Positions 18,773 to 28,151 are shown, counted from the first letter of the stretch. The stretch is 64,000 nt of DNA from Bifidobacterium stellenboschense (GCF_000741785.1 NZ_JGZP01000005.1:1-64000), one strand, 5' to 3'. Notes: generated from the sequence alone by a model not told the origin. Program-made: numbers and translations.

Positions 18773-21700
18773 ATGGGCGAGTCCAGCACATACGTTTTGA
18801 CGATCATGGGGCGGCGTCGCTCCCATACGATGGCCATCGACGCGAACGCCCATGGGATGATCGAACTGGTCGACCCGGATGCCGCCGCCGACGCGCGCCC
18901 CGTGGCGCAGGTGCTGTCCGAGGAGAGCGGGCTGAGCGTACACGCCTCCCGCGGCCATTCGCTGATCGGGCCGGATTCGCGGCGCGTGCAGTCGGTGGTC
19001 GTCCCGGCGGACGGCCGCGCCTGCATGATGACGGTCGCCGGCCTGCCCGGGCGATCCTCCGATGGCGTCGGAACCCGGGGAACGCCATCCTCGTACCGTG
19101 TGTACGTGCGTCCCTCCACGCCGGGATTTCGCCGATACCGCAAGATCGGGTTCGTCCGTCCCGCCTCCGTGATCATCGGACGGAGCGGACGGTCCGGCAT
19201 CTTCTATGATTCGATGCTCGTCTCCGGCGAGGTCGCGCGGCTCACGCTCCACGAGGATTCGTTCATCCTGGAGAATCTCGGTGCGACCGGCACCGTGTTC
19301 GTCAATGACGCGGTGGTCGCCTCGCATACGCCGCTGCGTCTCTGTGTGGGCGACATCGTGCAGATTCTCGACCTGCGCATCATGGTCGGATTCAGGTTCG
19401 TCTCCATGAACCGTCCGTTCGGCGTCTCCGTCCGCCAGTCGGATGCGTTGCGGGAGCTCGGGCATCGCGCGTTCCGCGACTCCTCTCCGAAACCGCCCGC
19501 CATGACCGGGACGGAACGCTACTTCTACCCGTCTCCGCGACTCATGCATTCGATTCGTCGGCGCAAGTTCACGGTGGACGCGCCGCCCGCACGCAAGAAG
19601 CCCGACGAGACGCCGGTGATCATGCAGCTCGGCCCCTCGTTCCTCATGGGATTCGCGTCGCTGTTCATGGTGTTGACCGCCGTCTCCCGGCTGCAGCAGG
19701 GGGCCGATCCGATGTCGGTGATGCCCACGATCGCCATGTCCGTCTCCATGCTCGGCGGCATGATGATCTGGCCGTTCGTCAACAAATGGTATGCGAAGCG
19801 CCGCGACGTCAAGGAGGAGCGGATGCGGCAGGCCGCCTACGGCGACTATCTCAACCGCATGGAGGCGTCGTTCATCCGCGAATGTGAGGCGCAGGGCGAG
19901 ATCCTCAGGGAGAACCGCATCGCCGTGAGCACGATCCGGCACAATGTGGCGCGCATGTCCGACGAGATGATGAACCGCAGCCTGCTGCATTCCGATTTCC
20001 TCGATCTGCGCGTCGGCATCGGCGACGAGCCGCTCGCCGCCGACATCACCTATCCGCGCACCGGCTTCACGATGGACAGCGACGCCCTGCTCGACAAGGT
20101 GAGATCGCTGGCGTCCAAGCCGCCGATCATCCATGACGTGCCGTTGGCGTTGAACATCGCCGCGGATTTCGTGTCCGGCGTGGTGGGGGAGCGGTCCGTG
20201 CTGTGGGCGTTCATCCGCGGGCTCATCGTCCAGGTGTGCGGACTGTACAGCTACGAGGACGTCAAACTCGTGTTCGTCGGCGACGGCCGCGACGAGAAGG
20301 AATGGGGGTTCGTACGCCGTCTGCCGCACATGTTCGACGACCAGCGCGGCATGCGGTTCCTCGCCACCACCATCGAGGACCTCAACCATGTGGACCGCGT
20401 GCTCGGCCCGGTGGTCGAGGCGCGTCTGAAACAGTCGGCGCAGGATCTCGCCGACTACGGCACCTACTATGTGGTCGTATGCGCCGACAAGAAGCTCGCC
20501 GACAAATCCTCGGTGATCTCCGCGCTGCTCGAATCCCGCTCCAACAAAGGATTCTCGCTCGTGTTCCTCGGCGAGGAGCTGCGCGACCTGCCGCGGGAAT
20601 GCTCCAAGGTCGTCGAACTCGACGGCGAAGGCAAGAAGGGGCGCATGTTCCGGCGCGACGACGTCAACGGCACGTTGCAGACCTTCGTCCCGGACTCCTA
20701 CGTGGACGCGGCGCGCGCCGGACGGTTCGCCGACAACCTCTCCTGCGTGAGAATCGAGAACGAGACGTCCGGCACGTCGTCGCTGCCGCAACGGCTCGGA
20801 TTCCTGGAGATGCTCAAGGTCGGCAACGTCGACCAGCTCAACATCGGCCGCCGTTGGGAGCAGGGCGACGCCTCGCGCACGTTGAAGGCGCCCGTCGGAC
20901 TGGACGAGCAGGGCGAGGAGTTCATGCTCAACCTGCACGAGAACTATCACGGCCCGCACGGTCTGATCGCCGGCATGACCGGCTCCGGCAAATCCGAGTT
21001 CATCATCACCTACGTGCTGTCCATGGCGTTGAACTATGCGCCCGACGAAGTGGCGTTCGTGCTCATCGACTACAAGGGCGGCGGCCTTGCCGGCGCGTTC
21101 GACAACGACCGGTACCGTCTGCCGCACCTGTCCGGCACCATCACGAACCTGGACGGCGCCGGCATCAACCGTTCGCTCGTCTCCATCCAAAGCGAGCTGA
21201 AACGGCGGCAGGCGAAGTTCAACGAGGCGCGCGACATCACCGGCGAACCCACGATGGACATCTACAAGTACCTCTCCTACTACCGTCAGGGCGTGCTCGC
21301 CGATCCGATGCCGCACCTGTTCATCGTGGCCGACGAGTTCGCCGAACTCAAACAGCAGGAACCCGACTTCATGGACGAGCTGATCTCCGCCGCGCGTATC
21401 GGACGATCCCTCGGCGTGCATCTGATCCTCGCCACCCAGAAGCCGTCCGGCGTGGTCAACGACCAGATCTGGAGCAACTCCCGGTTCAAGGTGTCGCTCA
21501 AAGTCGCCGACAAAAGCGACTCCAACGAGATGATCAAACGCGCCGACGCCGCCGAACTCAAGGATCCGGGCCGCTTCTACCTGCTCGTCGGATACAACGA
21601 GCTGTTCGCCTGCGGGCAGAGCGCCTACACGGGAACCAAATACGCGCCCGCGGACCACTACGAGCCGAAACAGGACGACGCCGCCGTGCTCATCGACAAC

Positions 21701-23398
21701 ACGGGCGACGCGTTGGCGACGCTGCGTCCCGCCGTCGCCTCCACGGCGACGAACGTGTCCGAACTCAACGCCGTGCTCGCGCAGATCTGCATGGTGGCGG
21801 ATTCGCTGGGACGCCATGCCGAACCGTTATGGCTCGAACCGTTGCCCGGCCATCTCGACCTCGCATCCATCCGCGCGAAATACGGGTATCGGGCGGATGC
21901 GGACGGACTCACCGCGCTCGCCGGCATGGTCGACGACCCGCAGCGGCAGGACCAGCATCCGCTCGTCGTGGACTTCGCCGCCGACGGCAACGTGCTGATG
22001 CTCGGCGCGCAGACCGCCGGCACCGAATCGCTGGTGGCGACGATGCTCGCCTCCATGTTCGAGGACTATACGCCGGACGAGCTCAACGTGTACGCGCTCG
22101 ATCTGGGCGCCGGCGCACTCGCGTCGTTCTCCGCGGACCCGCATGTGGGAGGCGTGGTCGTCTCCGGCGACCAGGAACGCACCACGAACCTCATCAAACT
22201 CATCGAACAACGCATCGAAACGCGTCGCAAGGCCTACGCGACGACCGGCGGCGGATTCGACTCGTATCGCGCCGACGCGTTGCGCCGCGGGCGCCGCGCC
22301 GATCCGCGCATCCTCCTCATCCTCACCAACGTGGCGTCGTTCTACGAGCTGTACCCGGACTTCGAGGACCGTCTGAACGCCATCTCCCGTGAGGGGGCGC
22401 GGTACGGCGTCCACATGCTCGTCACCGCCGCCTCGCCCATGCAGGCGCGACTGCGGTTGCGTTCCAACTTCTCCCGCACCATCGTCACGACGTTGAGCAA
22501 CGAGGACGACTACGCGACCGTGTTCGGCAGCCTGCACGGCATCCTCCCGCCGAAGCAGTACGAACGCGGACTCGTGCAGGAAGGCAAGGAACTCCACGAG
22601 TTCCAAGGCGCCTCCATCGCGGCGGAAGGGGAGAACGAAGCCGAACGCGCGCGCATCCTCGCGGAACGCGCGCACGCGGACTGGCATGGCGCCGCCGCGG
22701 CCCCGATCCCCGTGCTGCCCGAACGGGTCGACGCCGTCATGCTGCGCCCGCAGATCGAAGCCGGCGGGATCGGACGATCCGGCATCCCCGTCGGCTACGA
22801 CAGGAACGAGGTGGCGCCGTTCCTGATCGACGGCGTGCGCTCGCCGTCCGTGCTGGTCGCCTCGTCGGATGTGGACGCGTTGTCGGCGTATCTCGCCGGA
22901 CTCGTGGAGACGCTGGCCGCCGCCGACGCGGAGTACGTCGTGCTCGATCAGGATGGTCTGGTGCCGTCCGGCGAACGCGTGCTCACCGAGATGGACGACA
23001 TCGCGTCGCTGGTCGACGCCGTGACGTCCGGCGAACTCGAGATGGGGATACTGGTCGTCCCCTCGTTCGTCACGCTGTTCACCAAGCTGCCGGATGCGAG
23101 CGGCAAGGCGTTGAAGGCGTGGATCGCGCAGGAGGAGTTCAAGAAGTCCACGACGCTGGTGCTGTGCAGCGAGGCGTGGCGCATGGGCAGCATCTACGAT
23201 CCGTGGTACAAGGTCGTCACCGCGAATCCGGCCGGTGTCTGGGTCGGTTCCGGCTTCGTCGAACAGAACGTGTTCCGTTACGGTTCGGTCCGGCCGGAAT
23301 ACCGTGGGAAGACGGCTCCGTCGGACGGGTTCGCGATGGTGCGCGGCACCGTCACGCCGGTGCGGCTGCTGCAGCCGGTCCGGGAAGGGGAACGATGA
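18773..23398 (+). CDS. essC: EssC-type FtsK/SpoIIIE secretion ATPase
   Basis: The motor of the T7SSb-like system, 1541 residues. FHA-like beta-rich modules lie in residues about 1-90 and 120-215. Two transmembrane helices (about 285-307 and 313-337) lead into tandem ATPase domains. The first has an intact Walker A (GMTGSGKS, 734-741) and Walker B (LFIVADE, Asp854/Glu855). The second has GAQTAGTES in place of the P-loop and the third keeps only VLVASSDVD, so both probably do not hydrolyse ATP, as is common in distal EssC/EccC domains. The length and order (FHA, membrane, three ATPases) match EssC of Firmicutes better than mycobacterial EccC. A poly-G site precedes ATG 18773. The stop overlaps the YukD-like gene. 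It is transcribed divergently from the lipase operon. Confidence 0.95.
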   Translation: MGESSTYVLTIMGRRRSHTMAIDANAHGMIELVDPDAAADARPVAQVLSEESGLSVHASRGHSLIGPDSRRVQSVVVPADGRACMMTVAGLPGRSSDGVGTRGTPSSYRVYVRPSTPGFRRYRKIGFVRPASVIIGRSGRSGIFYDSMLVSGEVARLTLHEDSFILENLGATGTVFVNDAVVASHTPLRLCVGDIVQILDLRIMVGFRFVSMNRPFGVSVRQSDALRELGHRAFRDSSPKPPAMTGTERYFYPSPRLMHSIRRRKFTVDAPPARKKPDETPVIMQLGPSFLMGFASLFMVLTAVSRLQQGADPMSVMPTIAMSVSMLGGMMIWPFVNKWYAKRRDVKEERMRQAAYGDYLNRMEASFIRECEAQGEILRENRIAVSTIRHNVARMSDEMMNRSLLHSDFLDLRVGIGDEPLAADITYPRTGFTMDSDALLDKVRSLASKPPIIHDVPLALNIAADFVSGVVGERSVLWAFIRGLIVQVCGLYSYEDVKLVFVGDGRDEKEWGFVRRLPHMFDDQRGMRFLATTIEDLNHVDRVLGPVVEARLKQSAQDLADYGTYYVVVCADKKLADKSSVISALLESRSNKGFSLVFLGEELRDLPRECSKVVELDGEGKKGRMFRRDDVNGTLQTFVPDSYVDAARAGRFADNLSCVRIENETSGTSSLPQRLGFLEMLKVGNVDQLNIGRRWEQGDASRTLKAPVGLDEQGEEFMLNLHENYHGPHGLIAGMTGSGKSEFIITYVLSMALNYAPDEVAFVLIDYKGGGLAGAFDNDRYRLPHLSGTITNLDGAGINRSLVSIQSELKRRQAKFNEARDITGEPTMDIYKYLSYYRQGVLADPMPHLFIVADEFAELKQQEPDFMDELISAARIGRSLGVHLILATQKPSGVVNDQIWSNSRFKVSLKVADKSDSNEMIKRADAAELKDPGRFYLLVGYNELFACGQSAYTGTKYAPADHYEPKQDDAAVLIDNTGDALATLRPAVASTATNVSELNAVLAQICMVADSLGRHAEPLWLEPLPGHLDLASIRAKYGYRADADGLTALAGMVDDPQRQDQHPLVVDFAADGNVLMLGAQTAGTESLVATMLASMFEDYTPDELNVYALDLGAGALASFSADPHVGGVVVSGDQERTTNLIKLIEQRIETRRKAYATTGGGFDSYRADALRRGRRADPRILLILTNVASFYELYPDFEDRLNAISREGARYGVHMLVTAASPMQARLRLRSNFSRTIVTTLSNEDDYATVFGSLHGILPPKQYERGLVQEGKELHEFQGASIAAEGENEAERARILAERAHADWHGAAAAPIPVLPERVDAVMLRPQIEAGGIGRSGIPVGYDRNEVAPFLIDGVRSPSVLVASSDVDALSAYLAGLVETLAAADAEYVVLDQDGLVPSGERVLTEMDDIASLVDAVTSGELEMGILVVPSFVTLFTKLPDASGKALKAWIAQEEFKKSTTLVLCSEAWRMGSIYDPWYKVVTANPAGVWVGSGFVEQNVFRYGSVRPEYRGKTAPSDGFAMVRGTVTPVRLLQPVREGER

Positions 23399-23676
23399 TG
23401 GCGAGGAAGATGCTGTTGAACGTATTGCTGCCGGCGACCGGCGAGGAGTACGAGTTCCGCGTACCCCGCGAGATGACCGTCGACCAGGCGGTCTCGCTGA
23501 TGTCCAGTATTCTCGCATCGCGTGCGCCGGCGTTCTACGAGGCCGACGGCGAGGCTGATCTGATGATCAGGTCAGGTGACGGATTGGCGGGGCAGGACTT
23601 CAATCCGCGTGAGACGTTCGCTTCGCTTGAGGCCCAGGGGCTGATCTACGACGGCGCCCTGGTCGCGCTGGCCTGA
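23395..23676 (+). CDS. YukD/EsaB-like ubiquitin-fold protein
   Basis: A 93-residue protein with a beta-grasp pattern: MLLNVLLPATGEEYEFRVP, a helix VDQAVSLMSSIL, and a final strand GALVALA. YukD and EsaB are small ubiquitin-like cytoplasmic parts of T7SSb that regulate or assemble the machine. The gene overlaps the EssC stop by four bases (ATG at 23395 or 23398), with GGGAAGGGG upstream at 23382-23390, so the two are co-translated. No C-terminal di-Gly is present, so it is not expected to be conjugated. Confidence 0.87.
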   Translation: MMARKMLLNVLLPATGEEYEFRVPREMTVDQAVSLMSSILASRAPAFYEADGEADLMIRSGDGLAGQDFNPRETFASLEAQGLIYDGALVALA

Positions 23677-23911
23677 TCGGCGCCGTGCCCGGTTCCTCGT
23701 CTTCGCGCCGGTATCCGCTGATGAACGGAACCACCGGAAAGAATTACGGGTGTGATCATCGACTTGAGAAAGACGGTTATTGGTATGCAATTAAATGACA
23801 CGGAAACAAGGAGCGGACCCATACCTGACCGCCTGACGGCCGCCGTGCGCCGAACCGGGTACGATGGAATCGTTCATCACGGTGGACGGCGGGAATCGGA
23901 GCGGAGAGGCC

Positions 23912-25186
23912 ATGAGAAAGCGGACGACCAAGGATCGCAGAACGGGGGCGCGCACGCTGGTCATCCGTCTGACCAGAAGCGAGACGCTGAACTATGCGAT
24001 GGCCGAATGGCTGCGCGCCTCCACGGTTCCCTGCCTGCTGCCGTTCAAGTACGAAAGCACCGACAAGGCCGTGCTCTTCTACTACGACATCACCGGGTGC
24101 GTGACGCTCAAATCGTATTTCCGCACCGAACTCGTACCCGACCAGTACGGCAGGATGCTGTACTCGCTGGCCGACGTGACGGACGCATGCACCGCACAAG
24201 GCATCCCCGTCGGCTGCGTGCAATGGAAACCGAAGATGGTCTACGTGTCATGCGACACCGGGCAGGTGCAGTACGTGATCGTCCCCGCGACGGGATTGCC
24301 CGTGCTGTCGGACGGGCCGGGCACGTTGCTGTCCGAAATGGGACGGGCGAAGAACATCCGATTCCTGTCCGCCGAGGATCGACGTCTCCAGGAAAGTGTC
24401 TTCGACTATCGTCAACGCAACACCGTGTTCTCCGCGGTGGAATACCGTTCGTTCCTCGACATGCTGTTCCCCGTGCTCGCCGCCATGGCGGGAGCCGAAG
24501 CGACGATCACCGAACACACCAGCACCGTGGCGCGATCCATCAACATGCAGCGTGGCGCGGTGCTCGACCCGGTGGCGCTGCTCGCGGGAACCGCGTCCGT
24601 CGAAGACGTGAACCGCGGCAGAAGCGTCGGCCAACTGGTCATGGACAACGTGAGCGGCGCCTCGGCGTTCGTTCCCGTAGCGCCGCCGGCATCTGCGCCG
24701 CCGGCAGCCGTCTCCCCGTGGACGGCGCGCCCGTCCGCGGCACCGCCACTGCCCACACGCAACACGCAGTCGGCGGCAGGTGCGCCGCCGATGCGTGGTC
24801 CGGTCCCTGTGCCGGCGTCCGTGCCGATGCCCGTCGCGCCGCCGCCTCCCGCACGGTATGCGACGTCACCGTCATCCGCGGGATTCGAAGTGACGAGAAT
24901 CCGCGACGGGCAGATGCTGACCGCCTCCGGAACGCTCGCGGGACGCGCGACCATCGGACGTTCGCGCGAAGCCGATCTGTGCGTGGAAGGCAACGGGCGA
25001 GTGAGCCGCATCCACGCCACCATCACGGCCATGGGCGATGGACGGTTCGCCGTCACCGACCACAATTCCGTCAACGGCACCTACGTGCGCGGCCACCTGC
25101 TGCCGCACGGCGGCACCGATTACCTGTCCGACGGGGAGACGTTCGCGCTCGCCGGCGACGAGTTCGTCATCCGCGCGTTGCGATGA
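23912..25186 (+). CDS. FHA-domain protein with DUF6382-like N-terminal domain
   Basis: A 424-residue cytoplasmic protein. Residues about 1-230 resemble the DUF6382 domain found before FHA domains (FKYES..VLFYYDITG, then VQWKPKMVYV). The same region is distantly reminiscent of the EssB pseudokinase, which cannot be settled by eye. A Pro/Ala-rich linker (about 245-325) leads to a C-terminal FHA domain (about 330-424) with GRS (349-351), SRIHA and NGTYVRG, the residues that read phosphothreonine. GGAG at 23903-23906 chooses the ATG at 23912 over an upstream ATG at 23864. A paralogue lies at 26430-28151. It probably senses phosphorylation by the kinase at 346 and docks at the secretion machine. 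Confidence 0.85.
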   Translation: MRKRTTKDRRTGARTLVIRLTRSETLNYAMAEWLRASTVPCLLPFKYESTDKAVLFYYDITGCVTLKSYFRTELVPDQYGRMLYSLADVTDACTAQGIPVGCVQWKPKMVYVSCDTGQVQYVIVPATGLPVLSDGPGTLLSEMGRAKNIRFLSAEDRRLQESVFDYRQRNTVFSAVEYRSFLDMLFPVLAAMAGAEATITEHTSTVARSINMQRGAVLDPVALLAGTASVEDVNRGRSVGQLVMDNVSGASAFVPVAPPASAPPAAVSPWTARPSAAPPLPTRNTQSAAGAPPMRGPVPVPASVPMPVAPPPPARYATSPSSAGFEVTRIRDGQMLTASGTLAGRATIGRSREADLCVEGNGRVSRIHATITAMGDGRFAVTDHNSVNGTYVRGHLLPHGGTDYLSDGETFALAGDEFVIRALR

Positions 25187-25244
25187 CGTGTGCGTTGTGC
25201 TGATGGTTGTGCCGCCGCTGTGCGCGGCGTTGCCGTATGCGGCG

Positions 25245-25344
25245 ATGGTGTGCGATGGTGCAAAATGGTGTGACTTGGTACGCAATCGTGGTATATGGTA
25301 CGCAATCGTGGTATATGGTGTGCGTCAGGTTCCATTGGTTCGTG
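25245..25344 (+). repeat. Ten-base-phased degenerate repeat array
   Basis: Read in steps of ten from 25245 the sequence is ATGGTGTGCG, ATGGTGCAAA, ATGGTGTGAC, TTGGTACGCA, ATCGTGGTAT, ATGGTACGCA, ATCGTGGTAT, ATGGTGTGCG, then two weaker units. Inside it a 20-base unit (25277-25296) is repeated exactly at 25297-25316. One helical turn per unit places each copy on the same DNA face. It lies between the FHA gene and the truncated ATPase. Confidence 0.7.
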
Positions 25345-25412
25345 TTGTTCAAGGTGCGGGCCGCCTGTGACGTGTGCATGTCCGGCTAGGGCGGAAGGAC
25401 AGGACCATCGTG

Positions 25413-25688
25413 ATGAATCCGTTCAAACCGACGGCCGGGAAAATGCCGCCGGTGCTCATCGGGCGTCAGTCGACGATCGATGATTTCTCGGAGGCGTTGG
25501 AGAACGGCGTGGGCGCGCCGGGTCGCATCATGCTGGTGACGGGCCAGCGCGGATTCGGCAAGACCGTCATGCTCACCGAATTCCGTCGCATCGCCAAGGC
25601 GCGGCATTGGGAGACCATCGGCGAGACCGCGTCCGAAGGATTGGTGGCTCGACTGGTGCGGGCACTCGCGCCGCATCCAATCCGCTGA
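25413..25688 (+). pseudogene. Truncated AAA ATPase (ATP-binding protein) fragment
   Basis: The first 91 residues of a P-loop ATPase of the AAA_16/Orc1-like kind: an N-terminal IGRQSTIDDF box, then Walker A GQRGFGKT and a following helix. The frame stops after RALAPHPIR with no Walker B or sensor motifs, so the product is a fragment; full-length relatives are several times longer. The start (ATG 25413, or GTG 25410) has a good GGAAGGACAGGA site, so the 5' end looks intact. The break near 25680 joins it to a fragment of a gene reading the other way, which points to a deletion or recombination at this point. Confidence 0.75.
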
Positions 25689-25900
25689 CGTTGCGCAACG
25701 TGCTCAACAAGCGACTTGCCAGTCGGAAGATCGGCAAGGGCCGCGGCGGCCGCTCCGCCGGCAGCGGCGCCGGCCCGCGCCCAGCCGGAATCGCCGCCGA
25801 GATCCAGCTCGCGTTTGACCGGCGTCTTCTCCCGCGTGTCCCAGAACACCTGCGACCCATCCTCAAGACGCCCCACCAACACATACCGAATGAACAACAT
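25676..25900 (-). pseudogene. 5' fragment of an unknown gene, antisense junction with ATPase remnant
   Basis: About 75 codons beginning MLFIRYVLVGRLEDGSQVFW, then a Gly/Ala-rich stretch (GWARAGAAAGGAAAAALADL). The ATG at 25900 has a good upstream GGAAGGATGAG, so this is a genuine gene start. After about 25680 the frame continues only as the antisense of the truncated ATPase (to 25466), so the natural C terminus is missing. Family unknown. Confidence 0.5.
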
Positions 25901-26429
25901 CGATCTCATCCTTCCATCGCATGAGTGACAGGACGACCGGACCGCGTCATCCGGACATAGGTCAACAGCATACTCGCGTGCGGGGCGTCGATTTGACTGT
26001 ATGCGGGGCTTGCACTGAACTGGAATCATCGCCGATGGGGGCGGATGTGCTCCACTCAACCGTTGATGGATTGGAGTGTGGAGCGGTGCCGTGCCATGCG
26101 GAGCTTGTGTGGTGCGATTCCGCTCCACACGATACGCGATGGTTGCGGTTCGGCGTGTGTGTGGCGCGGAAACCCATCCACACGACGGGCGAGATCGCCG
26201 ACTCGGCGTTTGTGTGGAGCATTCCCGCTCCACACGGTTCCCGGTGGGGCATGGTGTGGCGCACGGGCGCACGCCTCCGCTTGCTTCTTGGCATTTTGTG
26301 CGCATGTGTTTTGCATTGCTGCGGTGCCATGTGCCGTACATCCGCGCGGCATCGCGCGTTGCCGCTCGTCACGTGTGCGTGATGCGGAAGAAACCTGAAA
26401 ACATGCTGGGATGGGCGTAGTCTGGAGCC
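25901..26429. other. Gene-free spacer with phased inverted repeats
   Basis: No gene is supported here. The central part holds inverted pairs of GTGTGG and CCACAC, described as a separate repeat. Before it (25901-26040) and after it (26270-26429) I see only unremarkable sequence, ending with a short GGAG site three bases before the next gene's ATG. Confidence 0.5.
26049..26262. repeat. Phased GTGTGG/CCACAC inverted repeat array
   Basis: GTGTGG occurs at 26076, 26107, 26159, 26212 and 26254; CCACAC occurs at 26125, 26178 and 26230. The three complete units (26107/26125, 26159/26178, 26212/26230) recur every 52-53 bases, and the outer copies are 31 and 42 bases away. All are near multiples of 10.5. 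The unit at 26212-26235 is a perfect 9-bp stem, GTGTGGAGC with GCTCCACAC, around a six-base loop. A fourth, imperfect pair lies at 26049-26084. Confidence 0.72.
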
Positions 26430-28151
26430 ATGAAGGTCAGGATCGTGAAAAATCGGCAGGCCGGTTCGCAGACGTTGACGGTGACGGCCACGCGCGGGGA
26501 GGAACTCGACTATGCGCACGCCCAATGGCTGGGCATGGGCCGGATGGCGATGCTCGCCTTCCGCTACGAGGCCAACGACCGTGAAACACTCTGCTACTAC
26601 GACGTGACCGGTTCGGTCCCGCTCGCCGACGTGGCGCGTTCCGGCATGAACGACACCATATACATGGGCGCGTTGCTGTCCGCCGCCGCGGTATTGGGGG
26701 AGTGCGAATCGCAGGGCATCGCCGTCGTATGCGTCCTGTGGGAGCCGAAACACGTGTTCGTCGGTCCCGACGGCGGCGTGCGGTTCGCGCTCGTCCCCCT
26801 GTTCGGCGCGGACGCCGGACGCAAGAACACCATCCACGCCCTGCTCACGTTCCTCGCCGACTCCCGCCGCGTGCGGCTGCAATCCCCGAACGGCATCGGA
26901 CTGCAACAGGCATTGGGCGGATTCCTCGCGCAGAACCCCACCGTCTCCGCCGCCCTGCTCAACGGATTCCTCACCTCGATGGGACTGATCGCACCCGCGC
27001 ATGGCGCCGCACAGCCGTCGTTCACCCAGGCGTCCTCGCCCACGCAGGCCGCCTCGCCGACCGTCGCCGGCGGCACACGCCCCGCGGTCGATAACGATCC
27101 GTTCGGGGCGACCGTCGTCGGCGACGCCACCGCGCCATCCCGATTCTCCTCGCGGCCCACATTCGGCGGTTCGGGGACCTCCGCACAATCACCGTTGCAG
27201 CAACTGCGCGGCGTCGCCGACATGACCGGCGGCACGGGCTCCGGGTTCACAGGTTCCGGGTTCTCGTACACCGGCACCGGCTCGTACACCGGTGCCACCG
27301 GTCCGACCGAATCGTTCGGTCCCCGTCCCACGCCGCAACCGGTCGTCTCCGACGAAACCGTCGCATCCACGCTGCCGCGCCACGGCGGCGAAACGCAAGC
27401 CGACGAGACCGTCGCCTCGGTGCTGCCGCGCCACACGGCCGCACCCGATGCGGCGCAGAATGTCGCGGCACAGCCGGCATCGCCCACGGCGGCACCCGCC
27501 GGAAGCCAAGCACGGCCCGCGTCGGGCGAATCCACTGGCAGACCCGTCAAGCCGGTTCAGCCGGCCATGCCGGCCGCAACGCGTCCGACGAATCCGGCCA
27601 TGCCGACGCAACCCGCACCGCAATCCACGCCGATGCCCAAGACCGCGCCGACCATGCCGGCGAAATCGCCCGAACCGCAACCGGAACGCCGTCCCGCACG
27701 CGACTTCTCCGCCATGCTCAACGGCGACAAACCGCGTCCCACACCCGCATACAAGCCGGTCATCCGCACCAACCCGGCTGCCACGCCCCGCACCGACGGT
27801 GACGACAGCGAAGGCGAAACCAGCCTGTTCGGCGCGACCGAACACGACGGCTTCGAAGTGACGCGACTGCGCGACGGGCGCACCCTCACCGCGACCGGTG
27901 CGATCGCGCGCAAAGCCACTATCGGACGCTCCAAGACCGCCGACCTGCACATGGGCGGCAATACGAACGTGAGCCGCGTCCATGCCACCATCGAAGTGAT
28001 GGACGACGGCCGGTTCGCCATCACCGACAACGATTCCGCGAACGGCACCTCCGTGCGCGGCCGTGAAATGGCATCCGGCGGCACCGAATACCTGTCCAGC
28101 GGCGAGGATTTCGCGCTCGCCGACGACACGTTCATCATCCGCGCGCTGTAG
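26430..28151 (+). CDS. Second FHA-domain protein with GarA-like phospho-switch motif
   Basis: A 573-residue paralogue of the FHA protein at 23912. The N-terminal DUF6382-like domain (about 1-190; FRYEAN..LCYYDVTG, VLWEPKHVFV) is followed by a long Pro/Ala/Thr linker. The linker carries ETVAS motifs in similar contexts (DETVASTLPRHG, DETVASVLPRHT) and FGATVVG. The FHA domain fills about 475-573 (GRS, SRVHA, NGTSVRG). Just before it lies DDSEGETSLFGATEHDGF, with Thr464 placed as the ETTS threonine is in mycobacterial GarA, where phosphorylation folds the tail onto the FHA pocket. Control by the locus kinase is therefore likely but unproven. GGAG sits three bases before ATG 26430. Confidence 0.83.
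   Translation: MKVRIVKNRQAGSQTLTVTATRGEELDYAHAQWLGMGRMAMLAFRYEANDRETLCYYDVTGSVPLADVARSGMNDTIYMGALLSAAAVLGECESQGIAVVCVLWEPKHVFVGPDGGVRFALVPLFGADAGRKNTIHALLTFLADSRRVRLQSPNGIGLQQALGGFLAQNPTVSAALLNGFLTSMGLIAPAHGAAQPSFTQASSPTQAASPTVAGGTRPAVDNDPFGATVVGDATAPSRFSSRPTFGGSGTSAQSPLQQLRGVADMTGGTGSGFTGSGFSYTGTGSYTGATGPTESFGPRPTPQPVVSDETVASTLPRHGGETQADETVASVLPRHTAAPDAAQNVAAQPASPTAAPAGSQARPASGESTGRPVKPVQPAMPAATRPTNPAMPTQPAPQSTPMPKTAPTMPAKSPEPQPERRPARDFSAMLNGDKPRPTPAYKPVIRTNPAATPRTDGDDSEGETSLFGATEHDGFEVTRLRDGRTLTATGAIARKATIGRSKTADLHMGGNTNVSRVHATIEVMDDGRFAITDNDSANGTSVRGREMASGGTEYLSSGEDFALADDTFIIRAL

Noticed and set aside
18338-21817. A long minus-strand frame opposite the EssC gene, overlapping the coiled-coil gene
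   Set aside because: His/Arg/Asp-rich composition without structure. The plus strand carries Walker motifs, and the real minus-strand gene (18132-18575) is in another frame.
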